A stretch of 64,000 bases of DNA. It comes from Acestrorhynchus altus. Lineage: Eukaryota > Chordata > Actinopteri > Characiformes > Acestrorhynchidae. The number at the start of each line of letters is the position of its first letter. The first letter of the stretch is position 1. The notes beneath the pieces were generated by a model, which was not told the origin of the DNA, did not search any database, and worked only from the letters and a program-made list of their open reading frames with translations. The translations under genes and the position numbers were made by a program. Location: positions 11,641,523 through 11,705,522 of the forward strand of contig CM067522.1 in assembly GCA_034509495.1 (NCBI GenBank), read 5' to 3'. Shown piece by piece: positions 12,050 through 21,879 of this stretch.

Positions 12050-13055
12050 TTTGGGAGGGGGCAAAGTGGATTTCTCAGAGCCCACCCACCAATCCATTCA
12101 TTCGAAGTCTGGGCAAACTTTCACCTCCAAAAATCGTGGACCATGGTGGGGGTCTTCCATGTGTTGAAGAGCTGCAGAGCGACTGATGAAGAAGGCAAGG
12201 CCACCTGGGGTACAGGTCTTGCTGTATTGAATAGTTCTTCAGAAAGAAAAAAAACATAAATCTACTTCTTAAATTTGTTTTATAAAGTATTACAATCTTT
12301 GAATGCTGTCATCAGAGCTACTTACTTACTCATAATTACTGAGATGTTTCCTAACATGAAACCAGTTTGACACTGATGACAATGATTTTGTCAAACAAAT
12401 GGAAGTTTGGCCATGTTTGTTCAGAAATAGCCATTCGGGATCTATTACTCTGTTGTTATGCATCCTCCATTCAGAGCAGATGACCTGATGACTGCAAGTT
12501 TAGATTCAGTCAGTCAGTCAGATTCATTAGAGTCAGTCAGTGGGAAATTCAGAGAGAACTCAGTCATTATTATTAACATAATAATTATTGTAACAATCGT
12601 AACTACTAAGTTGATGATGATGTGTTTTTTAACTTTTAAAGCAGGATAATGAAAAATCTCTGCAGGTGCTGCATTGCGCTTGTGCTGCTGACTTTTAAAC
12701 TGCAGCACTGAATAGAGCCAACAGAAGACTGAACCTGAAAGCAATTATTATTTGAATTTAAGTGTTTTAGAAATCAGAAGTAAATAAAAAAAATAATGTG
12801 TTGACTTCAAATATTGATTTTCATCATCACCATAATTGATTATGCCGACTAACCGCGGCAGTCCTATTGTTTTGTTCTTTTATGATGAAATACTATGTAA
12901 AAAGCAATTACGTCCAAGCCAGAAAACTAAAAATGGGGAAACTAGAGAATCAAGGCTTTCTTTGAGGTACAGAGATATGGAAATACACAGTCAGTTTTTT
13001 GAGCAGCAGATGGTTAATGCTGGTTAACTTTGTGGACAATTACATGCCATTTTCT
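12050..13055. other. Unique stretch, no gene seen
   Basis: Contains short (GTCA)n-like runs near 12515-12540. No coding or repeat family signal. Confidence 0.5.
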
Positions 13056-13059
13056 GGGC

Positions 13060-13200
13060 TCCACAGCTCAGGATCAGGGTAATCTACAGACATGATACAC
13101 ATATCAATTTGTGTGATAAATTACATCTAAAATTCACTATTTCTTCAACTGAATTAAATCCTAGTTCAAATGCCAAAGGAGCCACTTCACTTTTTTAATG
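13060..13200 (-). mobile_element. Family F repeat, copy 2 (fragment)
   Basis: Starts with CAGGATCAGGGTAATCTACAG and continues to ACTGAATTAAATCCTAGTTC and AATGCCAAAGGAGC, the same order as the minus-strand copies at 25035, 40085 and 47950. It is truncated before the core. Confidence 0.7.
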
Positions 13201-13254
13201 CAAAAGCTTGAATAATTACATCAATAACATGAACTGTTATTGATAAAGCTGAGA

Positions 13255-13645
13255 AAGGGCTCAGAGTGGCTCAGTTGTTTAATGCACTATGATCCGTTGA
13301 ATCAGCTGTTTCAAATGCCAGGTCATGCTGCTTGCCTTCGGTAGCCAGAGTCTGAGAGAACAAAATTGACCATGCTCTCTCTGGGTGGGTGGATTGCGCA
13401 CTCTCACTACATCACAACTAGAGCAATGCTGGTTAGCACAGGCCGACTCTTAGCTGTTGTATCAGAGCTGGGGACCTGGTGCTTTCGTGTGAGCATGCCG
13501 GCTGCACAACAATGATGCAATGGTGGTAATTCAAAAAGGGGCAGCAGCTTCACTTGTATTGTGAAGGAGGCATGTGCTTGTCTTAATGGGGTTGACTAAT
13601 TGTCACCTCCAAATTAGGGGGTAGGGAATTTGAATAAAAAGCAAT
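13255..13645 (+). mobile_element. tRNA-derived SINE, copy 1
   Basis: The head carries a pol III A-box-like TGGCTCAGTTGT near 13267 and a decayed B box (TTTCAAATGCC) near 13310. The body has GTCATGCTGCTTGCC, GAGTCTGAGAGAACAAAATT, TGCTCTCTCTGGGTGGGT, TATCAGAGCTGGGGACC and CACCTCCAAATTAGGGGG. The same body is at 23890, 28545 and, in reverse, 54075. A tRNA origin follows from the box spacing and is inference. Confidence 0.8.
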
Positions 13646-13649
13646 AAAA

Positions 13650-14225
13650 AGCTGAGAATATTGTAAAGAGCACTAAATATTTGACACAGAACATTGTTTT
13701 AATGTTTCTTGACCAATCAGAACTCTGATCATAAACATTGGCATTCATTTTATTAAATATTCATTGCACATTTAGTCAGTCAGCGCATCAGCTGTGCAAG
13801 TCACTTGACACATAATGCCTTTTTTCCACCTACCCACAGTTACCCATGAAGCTCTTGTGGCTTGTCACAATTTCTTTGTCATTTTTTTAAGATGCTATTT
13901 GAGATTTCCAGTAAAATGGTTGGTGCTGAAGCAGCAGTGGAGTAAGTAAATACACTGTGATGTGAATGAAGAACCTATCGTCCACACTCTCCACTAAACA
14001 TTTTTTTTCTTCTGTTAGTTTGTCTTCAGTCTTTATTTATTTATTTTTGAGTAGCGGCTGAATACTAAGAAGCCCAGTGTCATTTTGAATGCAGGTTTCT
14101 ATTTTTGAAATGTTCTGAAACGTTGTTTGCATACATTTGCATAGCCAAGTGCAAATTGAGCCGTGAATATGCAAATGGCGGGGCTGATGTCTGTGGCAGG
14201 CTTCTCCACTCTGCCAGGTTTACAC
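13650..14225. other. Unique stretch, no gene seen
   Basis: AT-rich, with no repeat family recognised and only chance frames. Confidence 0.5.
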
Positions 14226-14226
14226 A

Positions 14227-14229
<3 letters not shown>

Positions 14230-14296
<67 letters not shown>
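14230..14296. repeat. (CA)n microsatellite
   Basis: Pure CA array of about 33 units. It produces the long TH and VC frames on both strands here. Confidence 0.98.
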
Positions 14297-14299
<3 letters not shown>

Positions 14300-14639
14300 G
14301 TTTCGTACAGATCCCACACACACACTTTTGATGTCCCCCCTACCCCTGCCCACACACACTTTGTTTTTTCTTCCTTGTGAAAGGAGCTGTATATATTTGC
14401 TGATTTTGACGTTGCACCGGTTGATTAATACGAACTGGGCTCCAGCTTGTTTGTCTGTTTGGTTACTCTGGCTTGTGTTTTCCGTGGCAGTTATTAAGTG
14501 GACAAGAGCACACCCTGTGCATGGGGCCTCCGCCACTGACACCTGGGACAGCAGCCAGGACACACACTCACATTCCGACTGTCCAGTTCTCTTAACACAG
14601 TCTGACTTCATTTGTTTGCTGTATCCATTTCTGTGTGCC

Positions 14640-14643
<4 letters not shown>
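14297..14643. promoter_or_regulatory. Candidate conserved block between two microsatellites
   Basis: Balanced-composition DNA with CpGs and no repeat signature, lying exactly between the CA array and the CT array. It contains GGTTGATTAATACG (homeodomain-type TTAAT). The frames of 183 and 200 codons crossing it exist only because the flanking dinucleotide arrays are open. Confidence 0.25.

Positions 14644-14692
<49 letters not shown>
14644..14692. repeat. (CT)n microsatellite
   Basis: Pure CT array of about 24 units. Confidence 0.98.
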
Positions 14693-14694
<2 letters not shown>

Positions 14695-14710
14695 TGCTCA
14701 TTTGGAGGGT

Positions 14711-14731
14711 GTGACATCATGGATATAAATA
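14711..14731 (+). promoter_or_regulatory. CRE-like plus TATA-like pair
   Basis: TGACATCA (one base from the CRE palindrome) at 14712-14719 is followed at once by TATAAATA at 14724-14731 and a G-rich AGGGGCC. The spacing is too tight for a classical CRE promoter, and no exon follows. A weak candidate core promoter. Confidence 0.2.
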
Positions 14732-14759
14732 GGGGCCAGTGGACTGGATGACACGAAAC

Positions 14760-15045
14760 TGTTGCTTGGTGAAGTTGTAGGGAGAAGCACTTTGATACCT
14801 GAGAGGAACTTAGACACCTGAGAGAAACAAGTCTGAGAAATCAAATGAATGTTGAGGAAAGCTGTTGGCTTACCAGCCTACTTCCCATCCTCTTAGTGAG
14901 CTCTTCGTTTGGTAGATATGGTTAGAATTACTGCTTTATTTGTAAGCAGAGAACTTCCTTATTTTACTTGCTAAACAACAGAAGCAACATAGTTGCTTGG
15001 AGAACGGTCATGGGTTCCTGAAAGCAACGAAGTGTTTTTAAATTG
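14760..15045. other. Unique stretch
   Basis: Nothing recognised. Confidence 0.5.
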
Positions 15046-15051
15046 TCTCCA

Positions 15052-15110
15052 ATTTAAAGAAACAATATGTAGCAATTTTGCCTTAAAATAATAGCTTTAA
15101 AATTATTATG
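15052..15110. repeat. MITE end fragment, family R
   Basis: TTTAAAGAAACAATATGTAG, then CCTTAAAATAATAGC, matches the reverse complement of the right end of the element at 38474-38840 and part of 30045-30110. The opposite end was not found. Confidence 0.6.
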
Positions 15111-15114
15111 CACC

Positions 15115-15835
15115 ACTGACATGTTATAGATTGTTTAATTCCTCTATTGTACAATGTAACAACTGTAACAAAGCCAAACCAATGAAACACAAGATATATT
15201 TGTAAACATCTGGATGACAATGTAATATCATCAGCATATATCATCAGAGTCTGAAAATAAATGTCAGAAATATTTAGCTTTGACAACAACTCTGCACTGT
15301 TTAAATTAACCCAGGGTAGCTGTTTACCCCATGTAAAAATCATGTAATAAATATTTCCCTGGTATTTTATATTCATTACACAAAAATAACAAGAAACATG
15401 TTATTTTGGTGAAGTATCAGCTTCTCTTGACACGACTCCCAGTAATTACTTGGCTATTGTACTGGTTTTACTGCTGGTAAGTTGCCTGTGTCTAACTTTA
15501 CTAGGGTTCCGAACTCTATCACACATCTTCACAAAACAACTTTACAGAAGAAAAAACTACTTAACTTTGAATGTAAATCACTACAATTGGAGCATTTAAA
15601 TGTGTCAATTCATCATGGAAATATAACACTGTGTAAAGAACAACTGACAAATTAACATTATGTCAAAAAGTGAAAACACTAAATGTACATACTAGGTTTT
15701 TGCATGAAAGATCAAAAACCTTGCAAAAACCTATGTTGTCTAAAATGGTCATTAAAAACACTATTACATAATAGCAGATGTTCCCATGGTTTTCCAAAGC
15801 CTTGTTAAAGGCTTTTTAGTATTCTAATCACTACT
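15115..15835. other. Unique AT-rich stretch, no gene seen
   Basis: Chance frames only. Confidence 0.5.
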
Positions 15836-15839
15836 AATG

Positions 15840-16190
15840 CCTGTGTGTTCTTTTTGGCAGTGACTTTTAAAACACATTTATTTCCCCTCCTTATTGGCGT
15901 TAAGAGAATAGATCTTTAATGGGCTAACTAATCAAAGGTGGGACAACGTTTGTGATCCATTATTGAACCCTCCAAGGCTTTAACTGGAGTCGACTGGCAT
16001 TGGACCTGAGCATGGCTGCTATTGAAAAGAGCAGAAACATGAGCCCAATTAGCTCACACACCCACACACACTAGCACACACACTGGCCATTGAAGTTATC
16101 AATTAGCTTAATTAGAAGTCAAAGTGGAGATAAAAGTGGAGAATACAATTAGCCTCGCTGGCATGGCCAGCTCAGGTCCAGCTCATGCTT
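15840..16190. promoter_or_regulatory. Candidate enhancer-like block rich in homeodomain cores
   Basis: Non-repetitive, higher complexity than its neighbours. It contains a TCF/LEF-type ATCAAAGG at 15931-15938 and four homeodomain-type cores within about 105 bp: CAATTA at 16046-16051, 16100-16105 and 16146-16151, and TAATTA at 16109-16114. A short CA-rich interruption lies near 16056-16084. It is followed after 160 bp by a GA array. No exon signal. The site clustering is seen directly; enhancer function is inferred. Confidence 0.4.
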
Positions 16191-16347
16191 AAGTGTGGTG
16201 GTATTTGAATGCTGTTGCTTTCGAGCTCTCTCTATCTCCAGTTCTCCACAACACCGTTTCAGATCACAGTGGGGTTTCTGAACAAAGCAGGAGAAGCTGG
16301 TGCAGGCACTCCAGAGAAATTATGCAAAAAAATAGAAAAGGGAAAAA

Positions 16348-16349
<2 letters not shown>

Positions 16350-16408
<59 letters not shown>
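16350..16408. repeat. (GA)n microsatellite
   Basis: Pure GA array of about 29 units, source of the RE, ER and SL frames here. Confidence 0.98.
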
Positions 16409-16409
<1 letters not shown>

Positions 16410-16410
<1 letters not shown>

Positions 16411-16785
16411 TTATCATGCTGCTACGTTCCCTTGAGCCCCAGATTAAAAACTCATTCATTTGTTAAATATTTGACACATCTACGCTTGAGCTGCAGGCTG
16501 GGAGACTAACTGCGTACTTCCATTTCCACTTGTGTGGCAGAAAATTAAGAGCATTTACCCCTCCCCTTAACAACGACAAAACCCACACACTGATATGTGG
16601 AACAGCTTATTCTCTCTTTTTTACCCCTGCTGTAAAATTCTGAGTATCAGAAAGATTTGGACAAATAATAAATAAATAAAACTGCCCAGAGAAATGCGTA
16701 ATGTATCCTTGTCTGTATATATTGTAGCTGGTGTGGATGACTTACTCTTTCCTTTACATAAATTATAAAGTATATTACTGTAACA
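16410..16785. other. Unique stretch
   Basis: Nothing recognised apart from a short AAATAAATAAATAA run near 16667. Confidence 0.5.
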
Positions 16786-16787
16786 CA

Positions 16788-16965
16788 AGGGTTACCAACC
16801 CTGTTCCTGAAGAGAATTATTACTGCAGGTTCCAACTCCAACCTTAATCTAATACCTCATTATTATATTATATAATTAGTTGGATCCGGTGGGGTGTATT
16901 AGAGTTGAATCTAAAATCTGAAGAGATGTTGGCCCACAATGATCTACATGAATTGACTGTCCAGT
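16788..16965. mobile_element. hAT-type MITE, decayed
   Basis: Begins AGGGTTACCAACCCTGTTCC and continues TACTGCAGGTTCCAACTCC; later comes TTAGTTGGATCCGGTGGGG. This layout resembles the foldback MITE at 34706-34889, which also begins CC(C)AACCCTGTTCCTG, but it is a different subfamily. No target duplication can be read. Confidence 0.6.
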
Positions 16966-16969
16966 TTCC

Positions 16970-17330
16970 ACCTAACATATATCCCAGACTTTGACAACAT
17001 GCACACTGTGATAAGATGATCAGTTATATATTTTATATTTATGAAACACAGAACTGGAAAAATGACTGGTAGATCCCCCCTTTAAACACAGTAGTCGTGT
17101 CAGTCACTAACTCACCACACCTCACTGTTCACTTTTTACAGTGACTGTATTAGTTAAGTATCTATGTATAGAAGCATGTATACAAAGTATATGTATATAT
17201 TTTATATCTTTCCTGTAAATTGACTGAAATAATCATCTTCATATTATTTTAATTCACTACTATTTTCATTAATTTTGTATTTATTATTCTCTTTGTTGTA
17301 ATTCTATAATTAATTATAAGGACATGATTG
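16970..17330. other. Unique AT-rich stretch
   Basis: Nothing recognised. Confidence 0.5.
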
Positions 17331-17334
17331 ATGT

Positions 17335-17485
17335 GCACTTGAACAAGGCACTTAACTCCCCAGCTGTTTCCTATGCAGCGTGGATAGGGCTGCCCACCGC
17401 ACCGGGCATGTGTGCTAACTGCCCCCTAGTGTGTGAATTCACTAATGTATGTGTTTCACTGTGTTAATGGGCTAAATGTGGAAAC
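17335..17485 (-). repeat. Teleost interspersed repeat, family G, reverse copy
   Basis: Reverse-complement match to 3440-3590. It shows GAACAAGGCACTTAACTCCC, then TAACTGCCCCCTAGTGTG, then TGAATTCACTA, then a GGGCTAAATGTGG end, which parallels GGGTTAAATCTG at 3700. Confidence 0.7.
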
Positions 17486-17489
17486 AGTA

Positions 17490-18580
17490 CATTCAAGTGT
17501 TTCTTGTATTCCTTGTAAGGTTTCACTTGAACTTTTAATGAACTTCTAATCACCTGTCACCTCCAACCAGCTTACTTTAACTGGACTGTAATTTTAATTG
17601 TTTATTTTTTTTAATAACTTCTCCTTTTATTCTTAAATTGTATAAGATTTATCTCATATTTTAGTAAACACCATCTGTTTATTTTTTTACTGTTTCTTTG
17701 AATCCCTATTCTTTGTATGAGCCCTAAGCTACACAACACTGAAACTTCAGTCTACATCCTCTTAAATGAATGGTGATTGATTATTTGATATCTTAAATGT
17801 AAGAAAAGTAAATGTGTGCTTTCTGTAGGTATGGATAAGGTGAGTCAAAAATACAACACTCCACGGTTATTGATTCATTTTACATAATCTAAAATGCCCT
17901 GAAATGCAGCCTTAAGTGCTCACATTCACAAACATTTTCTTATTTGCGATTTGATTAATTTTTGTTTCCACCATTATAAGAGCAGCGTGTTAAACAATTC
18001 TGTGACTTAAAACCATTTTGTTTGGACTTTTCTAAAGAACAAATTACAGATCATTCTTAAGAAGACACCGGTAAATGAGTTCCATTGACTGCTCGATGTG
18101 TATAAAAATCTGTGATTGTGGTGCATCTAGCTATATCATTAGAACTTACATCTTTAGTAATGTGGTGTGGATTGGTCTATATTATTTTGACCAAGATAGT
18201 TGGATGTTGGATGACATAAGTAGAGAAAACACTCATCTAGAAGTGGTGAAGAAAAAAATGAGAGGTGATTTGCATACTGTTCCTTAGTATTGTATTATCT
18301 AATTTAATAATAAAAAAAAAACCTAACATAGGCCTATACGGAATTTTATACACTGTAAATGAGACTAGACTCGTAAATCACTACCTAAATAAATCAAGAG
18401 ATAACATGGAGTTACGGGTTGGAAAGTAACGGTACCAAACAATTGCTTAGTAAGTACCCAGCTTTACAACTTAATGCCAGGATTGGCATCAAGAAAAGAA
18501 AAGGAGGGGGGACTGGAGGGAAATGGAGGGATAGAATGGGAGTTTGCTGTGAGGGGGAGGGCAGCAACTAAAGGACGGCT
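17490..18580. other. Unique AT-rich stretch, no gene seen
   Basis: A 70-codon plus frame (18075-18287) has no family signature. A purine patch with GGGAGG repeats lies at 18495-18570. Confidence 0.5.
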
Positions 18581-18584
18581 GGGG

Positions 18585-18725
18585 CATAATTAGACGATCA
18601 CAAAATGTACAGGCGGCTCAGCTTTCGCTCGGCAGTCCAAATTACAAAGCGTCATATTTTTAAAGTCATGCTGACATTCCTTCATCCCTGCAGCTGCCAA
18701 GAACAACCTGAGCCGGGCTTGTCTT
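18585..18725. promoter_or_regulatory. Candidate conserved non-coding block
   Basis: Non-repetitive, CpG-containing segment with CATAATTAGACGATC, GCTTTCGCTCGGCAG and CGTCATATTTTTAAAG, flanked on both sides by purine-rich simple sequence. The overlapping minus frame of 163 codons (18590-19081) has no domain and includes the purine tract. Regulatory function is inferred. Confidence 0.3.
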
Positions 18726-18734
18726 GGCTCCTGA

Positions 18735-19305
18735 TCAAAAAAAGAGAGCAATACAGAGGGGGAGAGAGAATGGAGGGAGGGACGGGGTGGAGGGGGAGAT
18801 TCAGCTTCAGTCACACAGAGACTGAAAACATTTACACAGCTGGGCTGAAGGAACCTCCAGACTGTGCGCTGCTTTAACGGCTGGTATTGCACACAGGTGG
18901 GCATGCCCAGAGAGAATGCCCCGGAATGAAGTCCTTTTAGTGAGATGTGTGGGGGATTTGTGAAGTAACTGCCAGTTCTGTCTGATGGGAGGCACATGTG
19001 TGCTAATATGGGTGATATTTGATATAGAGTGTCCAAACGATGAGACGATACTATGCAGTACACTGGGTGCAAGTTGGGCATTTGTCAGTTTGGCTTTAAA
19101 ACAGCAGCTTGCCTTGACATTGTGTGAAAATGTCAGGCTGAATTGTCCACTGTAGAAATGGGTTGGTATAAAATCTCTTTGCATTAATGGACATCAATCT
19201 GAAGAGCGTTGTTTGAAAAGTGTTTTTCCTCTTCTCCTATAAACTTTCCATTACTGACATACGTTTTATTACAGCAGCCATTAACATTACAGACAGAGAC
19301 GTGTG
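18735..19305. other. Purine tract and unique DNA
   Basis: GA/GGA-rich simple sequence at 18740-18800, then unique DNA without coding signal. Confidence 0.5.
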
Positions 19306-19309
19306 GGGT

Positions 19310-20060
19310 GACAACACATTTTTATTAGTATAAACAATACAATATTAGTGCCAAAGTTTATTGGAGAAAACTAAAATTGAAAGGAGGCTCTAGTCCCCTT
19401 TTGAGCCGCCTCTAGCTGGGATACAAGATGATATATGGTTGGGCATGGAGGCATCCTGTGGGACATTTTCCACATTTTGCAGCTGGGCCTGTTGATCCTG
19501 TACATTTGTAGGTTGTCGAAGCTGGTGTCACCAGCTGGTCCAGTGAATGCCTGATTGGAGATAAATCTGGTGAACAGGCAGGTCAAGGAATTGTTGCAAT
19601 CAAGTGGAGACATTCCTGGGAATGTCTTGCTAATTGTGGGTGAGCATTATCCTGCTGAAAAATGTCTTTTATAGGTCATACCAAAAGAGGGAACACAAAT
19701 GGCAGAGGTGTTAGTGTTCTTTGTGTTACTACTGGGAGACACCAAGTGTGAAATCTGATCACTCCTCAGATGTGTGTGTCGCTCCAGAGCCAAAGCAGGA
19801 CTGAAGCACCCACCTCAAATCTGACTATTCCAGACCAAAATGGTTCCAGTTTGTAGCGGTCCAGGTTTTCCCATTGCAAAACAAAAGTGATGGTACCTTG
19901 GTGAGAATGACCTAGATTATGCTGCTTCTCTCAGTCCATGAAAGCGCCCCCCTCTCAAAGTCAGTCAAATGTCTGTGAGTGCATCATAGAGTCATGTCCA
20001 GCAGTCAATGATCTCTTACCGAGAGGCATCACTACCCTAAATGTAAATGTTACACTGACT
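19310..20060 (-). mobile_element. Mariner-like element, decayed copy (family M, copy B)
   Basis: Same minus-strand order as the copy at 50585: CTAGCTGGGATACAAGATG, CATTTTGCAGCTGGGCCTG, CAGCTGGTCCAGTGAATGCC, AGATAAATCTGGTGAACAGG, GGAGACATTCCTGGGAATG and GCATTATCCTGCTGAAAAATG. On the minus strand the last segment reads QQDNA, around the second catalytic Asp of mariner transposases, and the segment near 19550 reads SPDLSPI. Stops and deletions break every frame. The upstream half is more decayed than the downstream half. Confidence 0.8.
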
Positions 20061-20064
20061 GGAC

Positions 20065-20865
20065 AGGAATGAATGTACATGTAATATCAACTCAACTTCA
20101 CTACTTCAGTATATCTGTAGTAGTAAGTGACTATATTTGCTCAGTAATATGTTCCATTCCTCACTTTATTTTTTTGGACCAGTTGTAACCCTCGCCCCCT
20201 TTGCTTGTCTTATGTGCTCATGTTTGTATTCCACTGAGATCGTTTTCCATGTTTTCAACAAGGTGGGACAGCACTAAAGGTCTCAGACATGAAGCTGGCT
20301 TTTCCAGCACTGTGTTCTGCAATAATATTAGTTATTTACCTTGGGTTAAATTACCTATTTGTTTACTTGTTATTAATGGTTTATATAGCAAACTGTTAAA
20401 TTCACACTTGTAGAAGTCCGAGATGGTGATCAGCATAAGCTATAGGAACATTTGCTTTAATGTGCCATTAGTTATTCAAAGCTGGCTGATCTACTTTTAT
20501 GGCATATGATATATGACAAAAATTATTAAGTGATTTGAATGATTTTAACAATCACTCTAAAGTTCAAATTACTTTTACAATTTGAATTATAAAACCATTT
20601 CAAATAGTGGCAGAGCAGGGATTAAGCCTTGTCTTGGACGACGCAGCATTTTGAATTTAGATTTTTTGATTAAAGAAATATACAGTCCAAGGCCATGGTT
20701 AAAACATTCATAGAGTAATATTAAAATCCCTTACACGTTTCACAAAACTATGTTTAGTTATCAGCTAAATAATTAGTCTGAAAATACCACTCAATTGATA
20801 TATTATTATTCCCATAATGTAGTACATGCCAACACAGTGCTGACATATTCTCCAGCATTTCAAAA
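20065..20865. other. Unique AT-rich stretch, no gene seen
   Basis: Chance frames only; nothing recognised. Confidence 0.5.
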
Positions 20866-20869
20866 ACAG

Positions 20870-21020
20870 GCGGATGCGAAGGTCTTATTTTCAGCAATGA
20901 CATTTGATTACATTAGCATCTGAGTGCATACTTACACATGCTAATGACGCAAATTAATAAAGGCGTCATTCACCTCTCAGTTCCTGTCTTTCACTCTGTA
21001 TCATCCTGGATCTAATCAAT
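20870..21020. promoter_or_regulatory. Candidate regulatory block with TGACGC inverted pair
   Basis: Holds perfect inverted 8-mers AATGACGC (20943-20950) and GCGTCATT (20963-20970) around an AAATTAATAAAG spacer with a homeodomain-type AATTAAT core. ATTACATTAGC and CATGCTAATGA lie just upstream. Complexity differs from the AT-rich flanks. Function is inferred. Confidence 0.35.
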
Positions 21021-21024
21021 CTGG

Positions 21025-21625
21025 CAATATTTCTTGTGATGTGTGTGTGAAGGTGTTGAGCAAGCAAAGACCTATCATTATCATTCTACTATCTAACTCT
21101 TCCCATAAACTTGCAGTTTTCATCATTCGACCTTCTAATACTCTGATGATAGTTCTTTTTGACCTATTGTGGGGGTTATGTTTGTAGGCCATCTAGAAAC
21201 ACCTCACTGGCACTTATTTTGGAGAATCAAGAAAAGGACATTGTTGATTGGATAATGAAGAGCGATTGTTTTAACTCTTAGAAGTCAGAGTCATTGCAAG
21301 ATCAAAAGCATGTTCTCAATGAAACAAGTTTAGAAATTCTCTCAAAATACTCTCAAAAGTGCACATTGTACATGTTCCATTGTTGCCACATCTGTAATCT
21401 TGTTATGTGTTTATGTTTGAATGGTAATAATAACACAAAAAAATGTAGTAAAACATTTGTTAAAGTTCATTCTGATCAGGACATTATTTAAGCACACACT
21501 TTGCTCAAATTCACAGACCCATCCTGGCAGCCACTCCAGTTACTTCCACCCAGCTAAAGGGAAAAAACAACACCGCTTCACATTTAGCTTCAGCAGTACA
21601 AGTGTTGAATGTGCTCCAGGTGAGT
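21025..21625. other. Unique stretch; possible family F end
   Basis: TTAACTCTTAGAAG near 21270-21283 resembles the family F terminus next to a TTAA site, but I could not follow an element body from it. No coding signal. Confidence 0.4.
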
Positions 21626-21629
21626 GGGG

Positions 21630-21665
21630 GAGGAAAAGAGAGAGAGAGCGAGAGAATGAGAGAAC
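21630..21665. repeat. Short GA-rich tract
   Basis: Interrupted GAGA run within a purine-rich patch. Confidence 0.7.
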
Positions 21666-21739
21666 TAGACATCTATATGAGAAACGTATGGCTGGGTAGA
21701 ATTAGTCTTTCAGTAGAACTGCGGGAGAAGGAAAAGCAA

Positions 21740-21875
21740 TGAATCCAGGGGTCTGGCGTGACCCCTTGTGACCCCGTCTCCTGGTAACTTGATGCCCCAG
21801 AGGTACACATGACATCACTCTTCAGACTGCTGCCCCCATAATCAAAGCACTGAAATGGAGGGATGGGGGTGAAGG
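21740..21875. promoter_or_regulatory. GC-balanced block with DR4-like direct repeat
   Basis: TGACCC at 21759-21764, four bases, then TGACCC at 21769-21774. This is the direct-repeat-4 layout of nuclear receptor half-sites (AGGTCA-like on the minus strand). TGACATCA lies near 21810 and TAATCAAAG near 21840. No repeat family is recognised. Confidence 0.3.
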
Positions 21876-21879
21876 GGTT

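Noticed and set aside
14099..14714. 183- and 200-codon frames on opposite strands
   Set aside because: Both are kept open by the CA and CT dinucleotide arrays (VC/TH/RE/SL repeats).
18590..19081. 163-codon minus-strand frame
   Set aside because: Runs through a purine tract with proline/serine-rich simple translation and overlaps other frames of similar length (90 and 125 codons).
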